NCBI GenBank assembly: GCA_023846275.1 | Contig: CM043875.1 | Span: 7,576,626 to 7,640,625, forward strand | Source of the DNA: Vanilla planifolia | Taxonomy: Eukaryota; Streptophyta; Magnoliopsida; Asparagales; Orchidaceae | DNA: 64,000 bases | Reading direction: 5' to 3' | Shown: positions 1 through 10,354 of the stretch, piece by piece | Layout: each line of letters starts with the position of its first letter | Numbering within the stretch: position 1 is the stretch's first letter | Made by a program: the position numbers and the translations under genes | The notes under the pieces: generated by a model | What the model was told of the DNA's origin: nothing | The model's database searches: none | What the model saw: only the letters and a program-made list of their open reading frames with translations

Positions 1-1200
1 TTTACATGGTGTCATGATTGCACAATCTATAGCAAATCGTAAGATATAATATTTTTTATACATAAAAAATAGACATATTTATATGTATTACTAAATTTCT
101 TACTATATAAAATGAAAGCACGAAAATAAAATCTTATGAAAGAATAGAGAAGAAAAAACATAAATATAGGAGATGGTTAAATGAGTTTTTTTGCCACACG
201 TCTTCAAACATGTTATGTGGTAAAAGAAATAACTACGAAAGAGAAATTTATTTTCCTCAAAGGCATTATTTCATAGTGGATGAAACAAAAAGAAATAAGT
301 CCCTAACATAGAATGTAAATTATGTGACACTTATAGCATATAAGAAAGTAAAATAAATAAGAATTAAGCACATGATGTAGGCATTATATGATAATGGTAG
401 TATACAAAAAAAAGAAAAAAAGAAAAAAAGAAAAATGAGCCTAACACAAGATGTATGACATGATATGACATTAGTAACAAACAAAACCAAAATAAAAAAG
501 AAAGAAGATAGAAAGTATGAGATATTATCATTGAGAGGGAACAAAGCGTTGATAAAGAGAAAGATGAAAATGTGAAAAATAGAAAAAGAGAAAGGGAAAA
601 AGTGATAATGACAAAAATAAAGATGAAACAAGTATATACATGCATATATAATACATTGATGCATATAGTTATAGTCATATGTGAGAATATTTAATACTAA
701 ACTGTTCCATGACTCAGTAGGGCATTAATGAATTATAAATATATATAAAAAGTATAATATTCTATTGATGCCATGATGTTATCTTTTTAAATTAATTTTA
801 TATTTATTTTATTTCTAATAAATTTATTTAAATATCATTTATTATTCAAATTTTTTTATTAGGCATTCTGATTACCATTTATTTTTTTATATGATAAGAT
901 ATACCATAATACATAGAGAGGGATAGAATAGGGTAGTAATAAGGATGAGTCAGAACTCTCCATGAGACCATGGGAGATGCATACATTTTGTATGTCTTAG
1001 TAAATATAAAAATTGATAGTTTTCATAAATATAAAAATTGATAGTTTTCATATATATAAGTTTAACACAAAGCTGATGACATTATAAATGTTGTGTAATA
1101 TTATAACAAAAAGAAAAAAGGGATACTTGAATTGGTATCTTCATACCCTATTGAACAAATGGTTATTGGTCTCACAATTCCCATATCATTACCTTGATTA
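1..1200. other. AT-rich sequence without a recognised gene
   Basis: I see no supported gene here. The two overlapping minus-strand open frames between about 320 and 678 encode low-complexity Phe/Ile/Ser-rich peptides, as expected from A-rich DNA. The segment lies upstream of a plus-strand gypsy pol remnant, so it probably holds the decayed gag and linker of that element, but I could not read convincing gag motifs. Confidence 0.4.
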
Positions 1201-1204
1201 CTAT

Positions 1205-1745
1205 GGGAAATTTGTGGATGATATTGCAAGGGTGTGATAGGACCTCTCCATGGAAACACTGGTTCTTTTTATTAAGAAAAAGGATGATAGTCTAGACATG
1301 TGCATAGATTACAAAGACTTGAATTGAATCATTATTAAGAACAAGTATATGTTATCTCAAATAGATGAACTTTTTTACCAATTTCAAGGAATGTTAGTAT
1401 TTTTTAAGATTGATCTACAATTTGGTTATTATCAATTAAGGATTAGAAAGAAAGATATACAAATGATAACTTTCAAGACCATAGGTCATTATGAATTTTT
1501 CATACTTATTTTTGGGTTAATTATTGCACCATAATATTTATAAACCTAATGAAGTTGGACTTCAAATAATGGCTAGATAGTTTTGTCATTATGTTTATTG
1601 ATAATATTTTAATTTATTCTTAAAATACAAGCTATCAAATAATGCACCTAGATATAGTATTATAAAAATAGAAAGAAAACAATTATATGCAAAGTTCTTT
1701 AGGTATAGTTTTTGGTTATTGTCTCATTCTTGGGACATATAATAT
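1205..1745 (+). pseudogene. Ty3-gypsy reverse transcriptase, first part (decayed)
   Basis: Translation with frameshifts reads VLFIKKKDDSLDMCIDYKDLN, then IIIKNKYMLSQIDELFYQFQG, FFKIDLQFGYYQLRIRKKDI and GHYEFFILIFGL. These follow the order of the plant gypsy RT core (VLFVKKKDGS, MCIDYRELN, IDDLFDQLQGA, KIDLRSGYHQLRI, GHYEFLVMPFGL). The tail near 1690-1740 reads AKFFRYSFWL (family [10 protein letters not shown]). Several stops and frameshifts show that it is dead. The frame is cut off near 1745 by an insertion and resumes near 3290. This is part of one plus-strand element reaching to about 9.4 kb. The Tekay/Del-like assignment rests on the C-terminal part at 7660-8108. Confidence 0.85.
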
Positions 1746-3177
1746 GGCAATCCCAAACTCAACCTTTCTAAGATTCAATGCCATTTTGTGTAATTTTTTT
1801 TTTATCTTGGGTTTTGAAAATAGTAATTTTTTAAGTAAAACCAAAGCAAAATACATTTAAAAACTATTGTAAAAGTAAATGAAGCAATTTACAATCTTAA
1901 CTTAAAAACTATTTTAAAAACCATGAAAAAAGCATAATGACTGTTACAAATTGTAAATGTCATAACAAGAGAAAATTTTAAATTGTCACATGTTTATAAA
2001 ACAAAATTGTTCATACATGTAAAACTAACTAGATTTAAATTAACACTGGGATAGTAAACATGTCTCCTATTGAAACTAAAGTGTAACTAGATAGCATAGC
2101 AACTAATGCTATTAATAATCATAGTAAATCATCATCTAGGTTAGATGCTCCTACTATTTATACCCACTGCTCCCTAGTAGTGTCATGTTAAGCCTCCTAT
2201 TGACTTAAAACTATTAGGCCAAAAATAAGTAAGCTAATCATCACTAACTTAGTAACAAAAATATGTATGTACAAGTGAAATGTTACAATTTTAGTCATAC
2301 AAAATGTTAAGAAAATTTTAAACATATAACAAAATAAAACATATGAATATATAATGTGAAAGAAGTACTAGCTTTCATTTATAATCTTTTTAATCTTTCA
2401 TCATTCTTTGATACCTCATGTCCTTCTTGCTTTTTCAAATTTCATAGCTTTGTTGGTGATTGGGCTCTTCTTTGTGTCACTTCTCTCCATTCACTATTTA
2501 TGTTTTAGGAAATTTAGGATTTTTTTGAAATATAATCATAGTGTATAATCCTTCTCTTCATATTATATAATTTATGATATTATCTTCACCCTTTAATCAT
2601 TTATAATATGTGATACTTGTGTGAGTCCTTAATTCATATTATATAATCTATATACTTTTTGTCTTACCTTATTAAATTTATCCAACTTATTATTGCATTG
2701 TAATGTCTAATAAGGTATCATACTTATATAAAGTTTATCACTATAATATATAATCTATTTAGTTTATTCATCTTAGTATTCTCATTCTATAGTACTTGAC
2801 AATGTCCATGATCATATTGTATGATTTATTTATTTTCTCTCAATTATCTCATTAAACTTGTCTAACTCATTGTGATATTGAACTATCTAATAAGAGATTG
2901 TTTATTTATCTTAAATATTTTAATTTTATTATAGTATATGATATCTATGATCATACTGTATGATGTCTATGATCATATTATATGATGCCCATGATCATAT
3001 TGGATAATGTTCTTAGTTAAATATATATTATTCCTTCTACTCAATTGGATTATTTTATTTATTATTATCATATTATATGATTCTTTTAAAAAATTATTTT
3101 TTAAAAAATAAAATAAAATTCATAAAAATATAGATAATTTAAAAATATTATTATTTTCATAAATTAAGGATGTTACA
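1745..3177 (-). mobile_element. Probable solo LTR inserted in gypsy pol (left boundary approximate)
   Basis: The pol reading of the surrounding element stops near 1745 and resumes near 3290, so the DNA between is an insertion. Its right end reads GGATGTTACA at 3168-3177, the reverse complement of TGTAACATCC, a common start of plant gypsy LTRs; this implies an LTR in minus orientation. No coding motif is seen inside. I could not find a convincing 5-bp target duplication, and the left TG end is uncertain. It contains a short 22-bp tandem repeat at 2945-3010. Confidence 0.45.
2945..3010. repeat. Three tandem 22-bp units around ATGATCAT
   Basis: Three adjacent 22-bp units (2945-2966, 2967-2988, 2989-3010) each contain CATGATCATA or TATGATCATA, with the palindrome ATGATCAT at the same offset. 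A diverged relative (CCATGATCATATTGTATG) lies near 2808. It sits inside the probable solo LTR. Confidence 0.7.
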
Positions 3178-3289
3178 AAACCTTTATTCTTGAAATTATC
3201 AATTAATCTTGATATCACTATTTTGTTTTAATTTAAATATCTAATAACTTAAAATCTTAAAAATATTTGTTTATTTATTTATTTTCATG

Positions 3290-4075
3290 TTTGATATGTT
3301 AAATATAATTAGTGTAGAAATATTGTTAATAGACTCATAAAAGATGATAGTAATAGGTAATTGAAACCTACAAATGTCATAAAAATCAAAATTTTTTTGG
3401 ATTGATTAGTTATTAGAGTAAATTAATCAAGGAATTTTCATAAATTGCTTCCTTTGACTAGATTAACTCAAATTATAATTGCATTTGTATAGGATTAGAA
3501 TTGTAAGAGTAGTTTTCAAACTCTCAAAAAAAGTTGATATTAGTATTGATATTAATCTTACTTGAGCATAGTAAAGAATTTTAGATATTTATCTCTACAA
3601 AGGTTGAGTGTTGCCTTAATGTAAAATGATAAAATTATAGTCTATACTTCTAAATAACTATGACCACATTAAAAGAATGATCTTATACATGATTTGAAGT
3701 AAGCTAATATAATCTTTGCTCTAAAAATTTGGAAGTGCAATTTATACAAGATAAGGACTAATGTGCATTCTAATCACTAGAGTCTCAAATACATATTTAC
3801 TACAAAGGAGTTAAAATTAAAATAGAGATAATAGCTTGAATTGATAAAGAACTATAATATGGACATTATACATCGCCATGGAAAAGCCAACGTTATGGTG
3901 AATTTCTTAAGTAAAAGAACAAGCTTGAACTCTATGATCACAAATGTGGAAAACGTAGCTTTGTATAGAGATGGATTGACTTATGTTAAATGTTATATCT
4001 GTAACATGCAAAATGAGTTTCATATAATTTACAATTGTTGCATATTTGCTATAAGATCTCAAAGATTTTCATGAT
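3290..4075 (+). pseudogene. Ty3-gypsy RT connection and RNase H (decayed)
   Basis: Resumption of the pol frame from 1205-1745. Readable pieces in order are LKPTNVIKIKIFL (family RPTNVFEIRSFL), PLTRLTQ, SSFQTLKKS (family SFQELKKRL), IIVYTSKQL (family KVIAYASRQL), ANIIFALKIWK (family AAVVFALKIWR), SLKYIFTTKELKLK (family SLKYIFTQKELNLRQRRW) and WLELIKNYNMDIIHRHGKAN (family WLELLKDYDFDINYHPGKAN), ending VMVNFLSKR (family VVADALSRK). Stops occur throughout. The open part at 3841-4074 is only the tail of the RNase H region and not a separate gene. Confidence 0.85.
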
Positions 4076-4965
4076 AATGACTTAGAAGTGCAAAAGATCA
4101 AGGCCAAACTCTTGGATGGTCAAAAGAACTAGACTTTAATCTAATTAAAGATAATGATATTTCTTTTTTCAAGAATATGATATACGTTCCTACATAAGAA
4201 GTGACAAAGTAGATTTTACTATGTAAAACCCTTGGGATAAGGTACTTTGTAAATCATAGAATAACTAAGATGTAATAAGATATAAAGAAAACCTTTTGGT
4301 GGCATAGAATGAAAAGAGACATTTAGGATAATATAAGTAAATGGATAATTTCTTAATAGACCAAAGGAGAATACCAAATGCTAAGTAGATTACTACAACC
4401 TCTTCTTATACTTATATGAAAATAGGAAGAGATATTCATAGATTTTGTAGTTAGTTTTCCTAATACTAGCTAAGGGTAAGATACAATCCAAATGATTATG
4501 AATAAATCAATTAGGTCGATACACTTCTTGACAATCAAAACTATTTAAATAATAGAAAAGTTAGCTCAAATCTATGTAGATATATAATGATGCTACATAA
4601 TGTTCCAAAATCTATTATGTTTGATCTAATTCAAAATTCATATAAATAATTTGAAGAAAAGTACATAATGATATTAGAACACAATTAAAATTCAACATGA
4701 TATTCCATCCTAGATTGATAGTCAGACTTAAAGAATAATTGATACTTTAAAATATATGTTTAAATCATGTATATAAGACTTTAGTGATAACTTGGATGTG
4801 CACCCACCTTTAACTAAATTTGTATACAACAATAACTATCGATTATGTATATAAATGGCTCCTTTCAAGACATTACATAAAAAATGTCAATCATTGTTAT
4901 GTTGGTGTGATGAATTAGAAAAATCACTAATGAAACCAAATATAATATTAAAAACTAAAAAAAAA
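4076..4965 (+). pseudogene. Ty3-gypsy integrase, first part (decayed)
   Basis: Continuation of the same pol. Pieces read IGRDIHRFCS (family WEHISMDFVV), LHNVPKSIMFDLIQNS (family LHGVPKSIVSDRDPRF), TQLKFNMIFHP (family TQLKFSTAFHP) and YNNNYRLCI, then MAPFKTLHKKCQSLLCWCDE (family MAPYEALYGRKCRSPLCWDE) up to KPNIILKT. Frameshifts and stops separate the pieces. The reading ends at a TTC microsatellite near 4965 and resumes at about 7660. Confidence 0.8.
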
Positions 4966-4970
4966 GTGAT

Positions 4971-5160
4971 CTTCTTCTTCTTCTTCTTCTTCATCATCTT
5001 CTTCTTCCTCTTCTCTTTCTCCTTCTTCATCTTCTCCTTTTTCTTATTCTTCTTCTTCTTCTTCTTCTCCTCCTCCTCCTTCTTCCATTTCTTCTTCTTC
5101 TTCAATATCTTCTTCTTCTTCTTTTTCATCTTCTTCTTCTACTTCTTCTTCTTCTTCTTA
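4971..5160. repeat. TTC microsatellite (imperfect, about 190 bp)
   Basis: This is a long imperfect run of TTC with TCC and TTT interruptions. It leaves a poly-Phe/Ser frame open on the plus strand and a Lys/Glu-rich frame open on the minus strand. Both are by-products of the repeat. Confidence 0.95.
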
Positions 5161-5768
5161 TAAAACACATGGGTTTACTTAGCTTGGAATCCATCTATAT
5201 TTTTTTCTAGGTATTTTCTTGCATTCAGTTCTTAGGACCAAGTCTTAAAATCATCCACAAGTAAAAACTTGAGTCATTCATTACCATATTTTTTGCAAAA
5301 TTCTTTCCAAGTTTTTGCTTTGTTTGGAGGAAATCTTCTTGAACTCATAATAATAACTTATGTTATAGTTTTAGTATAACATTCATTGGTCTACCTTATA
5401 GGATTTTTTTAGATTTCTTACTTGGTTTTCTTATCTAATTGGAATTCTTTATTACTTAGTTCTTCACCATAATGTCTAATACATCTTAATATTTCAAAGA
5501 TATATTAGTAACATATTAATAGTAAAGTTTTAACAAAATATATATCAACAAAAAGTCTTGTATTAAATAAGGAAATCCCCACAAAATCATAAAATAACAT
5601 TCATTGCAAGTTTTCTTCAAGCAAACAAGCATCCAAAATTTTGCCATTTAGTTTAACACCAATCCAAAAAGACAAAAATACCTTATCTTTTCATAATCAT
5701 TCAATTTTGCATCGAAAACAATAAAAACTTTGAGCTCTTTATTAATAAAAGAGATTCAATTCTACATA

Positions 5769-5846
5769 CACATGCACACACACACACACACACATATATA
5801 CACACACATACACAGATATATGCATATATATATATATATATATATT
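5769..5846. repeat. CA then TA dinucleotide microsatellite
   Basis: This is a run of CA units interrupted by TATA, followed by a run of TA units. It is simple sequence with no gene. Confidence 0.9.
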
Positions 5847-6139
5847 AATAATTTTGCCTTAGCTTAATTCCCGAATTATCTTACGCTATGAAACCAAAAT
5901 ATTGTGTAAAAAAACCATTAGTGCAATAAAATTATGAGGAATCATATTATCTTATTGTACTTTAAGTTGCAAGAAAAATAATATCATGCTAGGAATGCAA
6001 TAATTTTTCTCATCTACAAGACTAAAACATTGTAAAATATCTATAAAATCAATAGAACCAATCAATTCTAATCTAATCTAAGGAAATATTATGAATAACT
6101 ACCAAAGTTCTAGATGACCTCATTATAATTAATTATTTA

Positions 6140-7560
6140 TTTCATTATTTTTAGTTATTTTATTTATATTTTTGAGTGAATGATGTTGCATTTATATTTG
6201 CACATGTTATGATAATAGAGGATGTTATACTAACCTCTTCGACACCTTGGAACATAACTTTTCATTAGAATTTATCTTATTTTTTAAAATTTTATTACTT
6301 TTGTTTATTATCATAGTATAGCTTTTATTTTTTTCATTTATCCATTATGTCACTTTTAATATATTATATTACTTCAATTTGTCTTGTTTAGGTTTGTTAT
6401 ATAATTACTTAACATTGAAATAATAATTCATTATTATTTTTACTTATCTTATTGTGTAATTCTACTAAATTCAAAACATGGTCCACTCATGGAAAAAAGT
6501 GTCGGACGACGTATTTTTCTGAATTTCAACTGACTAAATAATTTAAATATTTTAAATTTCTTTTGATTTTTTACTATATATATTATGATATACTTTGATT
6601 AATATCTACTTTTGCCATCAATGATCTTATGGTTAAATTCCATAGTACAGTGGAATATAACTTTTCAAAGAAATTTATCTCCTATTTTTAGAAATCTTAT
6701 ATTCATATTTTATATGATTATTTTTCACATAGTTTCTTCTAGGGTTCTGTTACACTTAATGAGAGATTTTTTTTTCTCAATCATTAAATTTTTTTTATCG
6801 ATCATATTATATTGAAACTCTAATTATCTTCTCCTACAACTTTCATATCACTTTGTCATATTATATTTCCTTAATTTATCTTATTTTAGTTTTCATAAAA
6901 ATTTTCTTAATATTAAAATAAATATTTATTATTATTTATATTTATTTACTTAAATAAATTTTATTTATTCTAAAGTAGGTCTCGTCATCATGAAACAAAT
7001 GTTGTTGGGCTCATCATGAGGAGATTTATTTTACTAAATAATAAATTCTATATTTTTTAAATATTTGTATTGTATTTTTTAATGAACGATAAATCATTTC
7101 TATTCATACATAGTTTGATAATGCAGCATGTTATACTATATCTCCTTGACATTATGAAATTTTTATACTTACAAATAATTTATTTTGTAGATTTTTCATA
7201 TACTTTTCAAGATATTTTGTTTGATTCATGTGTTAAGAGTTAGGGTATTACACTTAATCTCCTTAATGTCTTGGAAGATAACTTTTTTTGATAGTATAGT
7301 TAATTTGTTGAATTTTTTTCACTTGGTTGTACATTAGGAAACTTTTGTTCTACTCATCATATTTACATCATTTTAATTTTCTTGCATATCAATGCCTCAA
7401 TTTATCTCATTAGAGATTTAATATATATGTTTCTTAAATTTTAAAATAATAATTTTTTATTTTTGTGCTTTCTTCTTTGGTAATTCATTATAATTTAAAA
7501 CAAGGTCCAATGGTCACGAAATAAACATTGTTTGATTCATCTAGATAATCTCTATCCCAA
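6140..7560. repeat. Diverged tandem array, about 500-bp unit, three copies
   Basis: Marker phrases recur in the same order. CATGGTCCACTCATGGAAAA near 6477 corresponds to AGGTCTCGTCATCATGAAAC near 6978 and AAGGTCCAATGGTCACGAAA near 7503. GGAACATAACTTTTC near 6248 corresponds to GGAATATAACTTTTC near 6650 and GGAAGATAACTTTTT near 7270. The unit is about 400-530 bp and the copies have diverged strongly. No coding potential. Confidence 0.6.
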
Positions 7561-7659
7561 AAATATTCCTTTTAAAATTATTTTGCAAGTTTGTTTTTAT
7601 TATTTTTACATATTTTACAATATAGTTCCATAGCACCTACTTAGATAAACTTCTAATAA

Positions 7660-8108
7660 AGTCTTATGAAAAGAGTAACTAGGTTTAGAAAGAGAGAAAA
7701 ATTTAATCCAAGATATATTATTCCCCTTTAAATCACTAAAAGAATTAGGGAGATTGCCTATAAAGTAGTTTTACCATTAGCTTTGGCTATAGTACACAAT
7801 ATGTTTTGTATCTCTTTACTTAGAAAATATATAATAGATCATATACATGTGATAAATTATGATCTAAGTACTATAGAAATGCAATCAAATTTAAGATATG
7901 AAGAGATGCTAATTAAGATTCTTGTAAAAAAAATTGAAAAGTTAATGAATAAAGAGATTATTATCATAAAAATTATTGAGGCAAATAAAATAAAAACAAA
8001 TCACATAAAAAGTAAAGAAAGAAATGTAAAAGAAGCATCTCTACTTGTTTTTAATTTGAAGAACAAAAAATCTACTAAGAGAAGAATTTGTAACATTCTA
8101 AAAGTATG
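7660..8108 (+). pseudogene. Ty3-gypsy integrase C-terminal region (decayed)
   Basis: This is the last part of the interrupted pol. It reads KRVTRFRKREKFNPRYI (family KGVMRFGKKGKLSPRYI), then ITKRIREIAYKVVLPLALA (family ILERVGEVAYRLALPPSL), VHNMFCISLLRKYI (family VHNVFHVSMLRKYI), HVINYDLSTIEMQSNLRYEE (family HVVNYEPLQINENLTYEE) and VKKIEKLMNKEIIIIKIIE (family DRKERVLRNKSIPLVKVLW). This layout fits Tekay/Del-type chromoviruses. A stop in the first third breaks the frame; from 7783 it is open to a stop at 8107-8109, just inside the LTR start. Confidence 0.85.
8077..8088 (+). promoter_or_regulatory. Polypurine tract of the gypsy element
   Basis: The purine run AAGAGAAGAA with TT lies directly before TGTAACATTC at 8089. 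This is the position where plus-strand DNA synthesis is primed in LTR retrotransposons. It overlaps the 3' end of the pol frame. Confidence 0.65.
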
Positions 8109-9410
8109 AAAAATTATTTAAATAATTATTTTTAAAAATTTAAAATATTGGTACATGAGTTTGACAAAATATACTGATTACAAGACATATTGAATAAAAA
8201 AAGAGAAAAATTATAAATATCTTTAAAAGTTTTTATTAATTTATAATTTTAATAATTATTTTTAATTTTTGTTAATTTAAAAAATCTTGTAAAATTATAT
8301 ATTTGTCAAAAGTAGAATAAAATCCTTAAAAGAAGGAGATAAATTTTAAATATTAAAATAAATTTTATTAAGAATCCAATAATAAAAATCTCATAAAAAT
8401 CATGTCTCAATCATAAAATGAGAAATTAAACTTGTAAAAAAAATAATATTATATATATATATTATTTTAAAAAATTATTAAAAATACCAAACTATATTAA
8501 AATATTATGAAATTTATATGCCTTGTAAAGTCAAATAGATTATTTTAAAGATGATTAATAAATTTTTAAAGATTGTTTGGATATAAAATTTTAATAATAT
8601 CAATTGATATCGTGTTTTAATTAAAACTTAATTAAGTTTTAAGTTTATTTTGAAATTTCTTATATTGTTAATGGTACTAATGACTATAACCAACATGAAA
8701 TGATGCTAACCATCAATAATCCAAATGATGAGGAGGTATAGAGATGTGGTAGAGAAGCTCATGTTGTTGATTGTTGCTGAAGGAAAGGAAGAGACAAAAA
8801 CATAAAAAGGTTCAGGAAAAATTATAAAATGGTTTGTAATTATCATGAGAGAGTTTTGTAAAAAGAATTTGGGAAATTTTTATAGATTTGAGGTGCTACA
8901 ATAGTAAGAAAGGATTTGGTGAAAATTCGTTGAGCTACTATAAAAGGAATTTCAAGAGAAATTCCTTTAAGCTATGTGAGAGAGGAAAATGATAAAAAGA
9001 AAATACTTGAGAAAACTACAATTACAATATTATAAGAAGAAAGAGAAAGGATAGAGAAAGAATAATATTTTGATAAAATCATGAAAAGACACACAAGTAA
9101 GAAACACTTTAAGGTGTGATCGCAACATTAAAAATTTAAAGAGGTAGTCATACTACATATTTTTTTATGCATATGTTTAATATTTGTTGTATTACAATTA
9201 GAGGCATCTTCTTATAAAAAAATTATCTTTTAAACAAAATAATACACTATGAATTATTATGATATATTAATTACTATTTATTGTTAAACAAGTCTTTTAT
9301 ATATATATGCAAATATTTCGTTAAGAATCATCTTATTATTATTTCACATGAATTATTCTAAAATTGGTTTCTTTACTTTGAAAATAGATTTTACAAACTT
9401 TAGTTTATAT
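8089..9410 (+). mobile_element. 3' LTR of the decayed gypsy element (right end approximate)
   Basis: It begins TGTAACATTC right after the polypurine tract, which is the expected LTR start. A good TATA box (TATAAAAGG, 8939-8947) lies about 850 bp in, a plausible U3 promoter. There is no coding sequence. The right boundary could not be fixed because the matching 5' LTR is not recognisable in the window; I stopped it where a different dispersed repeat begins. Confidence 0.55.
8939..8947 (+). promoter_or_regulatory. TATA box in the gypsy LTR
   Basis: TATAAAAGG preceded by GAGCTAC, inside the LTR that starts at 8089. It probably drove transcription of the element. Confidence 0.5.
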
Positions 9411-9414
9411 AGAG

Positions 9415-9930
9415 ACTTAAATATAATATTTTATTATAAAATATATATTATTTTATTTCTCATATGATACATGAGATTTGATCGAAGAAATCCATCATCA
9501 CAAAAATCCATGCCATAAGGGCCCATACATGTACACGTGAGGCTGCATGCACATGGATAACTGCACTCTAGCCTTGTTCGCATGCAGACATAATGCCCAA
9601 CCATGCTTGTAGATTATGTGCAACAGTAAGTACTACATAGGTGCTGGGTGGGTATACCCATTGCAGCACGTGCTCCACACATATAACGATCTTGCATTGC
9701 AACTCATACTATGCACATGTGGATGCTTATGCATCTTGCCTTTCCTGTGCATGTTCCAGTGCCTTCATGCACAACTATATGACCTACATGCTATTGTGGA
9801 TGCTCATATAACTTAAAAGAGCCTTTGCACGTAGCTATGAGAGTTGGTTGCAGCGTCTTGTGCTACTTGACAATTTTTGTTGTTTTGTTTCCTCAATTAA
9901 TTTTTTTCTCAATTGTAATTTTTTTATGAT
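9415..9930. repeat. GC-richer dispersed repeat, copy 1 (GCATG/CACATG-rich)
   Basis: This block stands out from its AT-rich surroundings and is packed with CATG-type motifs (GCATGCACATGG, TGCACATGTGGATGC). Its left flank (AATATAATATTTTATTA) and right tail (T-rich, ending CAATTGTAATTTTTT) resemble those of a block in intron 1 of the kinase gene at 18505-18960. The open frame at 9616-9816 has no recognised motif and is probably chance. Confidence 0.5.
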
Positions 9931-10284
9931 TTAATGAGCCTATAGTGGATCTCTTAATCATCATAAAGTCATTACATTCATGTTTATTATTATATAATTC
10001 TATATTCATATTTATTATCATATAAATCAATGAAAATAAAATATCATTGAAATAAAGTCATATGAAATCCCATATTTCCAAGACAATCATGTCATGGATT
10101 AGAATGAACAATAATAGAAGTATATTAAAATACCTTAATTATAAAACATATTAAATATTAATTTGATAATGCATTACATCACGAGTATCAGATTTACTTA
10201 TCTAAAAATGAGACTATTAATTTTTTTCTCTTTATTTTTTATAAATACTATGTATGCATATGAATTATTAAATAATAATTTTCA

Positions 10285-10354
<70 letters not shown>

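Larger units (their letters stand above)
4966..7655. other. Non-coding insertion splitting the gypsy integrase
   Basis: The integrase reading ends at 4965 and its C-terminal continuation reappears near 7660, so these 2.7 kb are inserted or expanded DNA. They contain a long TTC microsatellite, a CA/TA microsatellite, an unrecognised stretch (about 5160-6120) and a three-copy array of roughly 500 bp. I found no protein motif and no clear terminal repeats. Confidence 0.55.

Noticed and set aside
320-678. Two overlapping minus-strand frames of 104-114 codons
   Set aside because: Low-complexity Phe/Ile/Ser peptides translated from A-rich DNA; no motif, no conserved start.
4855-5163. Plus-strand 102-codon frame and its Lys/Glu-rich antisense frame
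   Set aside because: The N-terminal 40 codons are gypsy integrase remnant and the rest is the TTC microsatellite.
10163-10354. 63-codon frame ending in Tyr-Ile repeats
   Set aside because: Half of it is the TA microsatellite.
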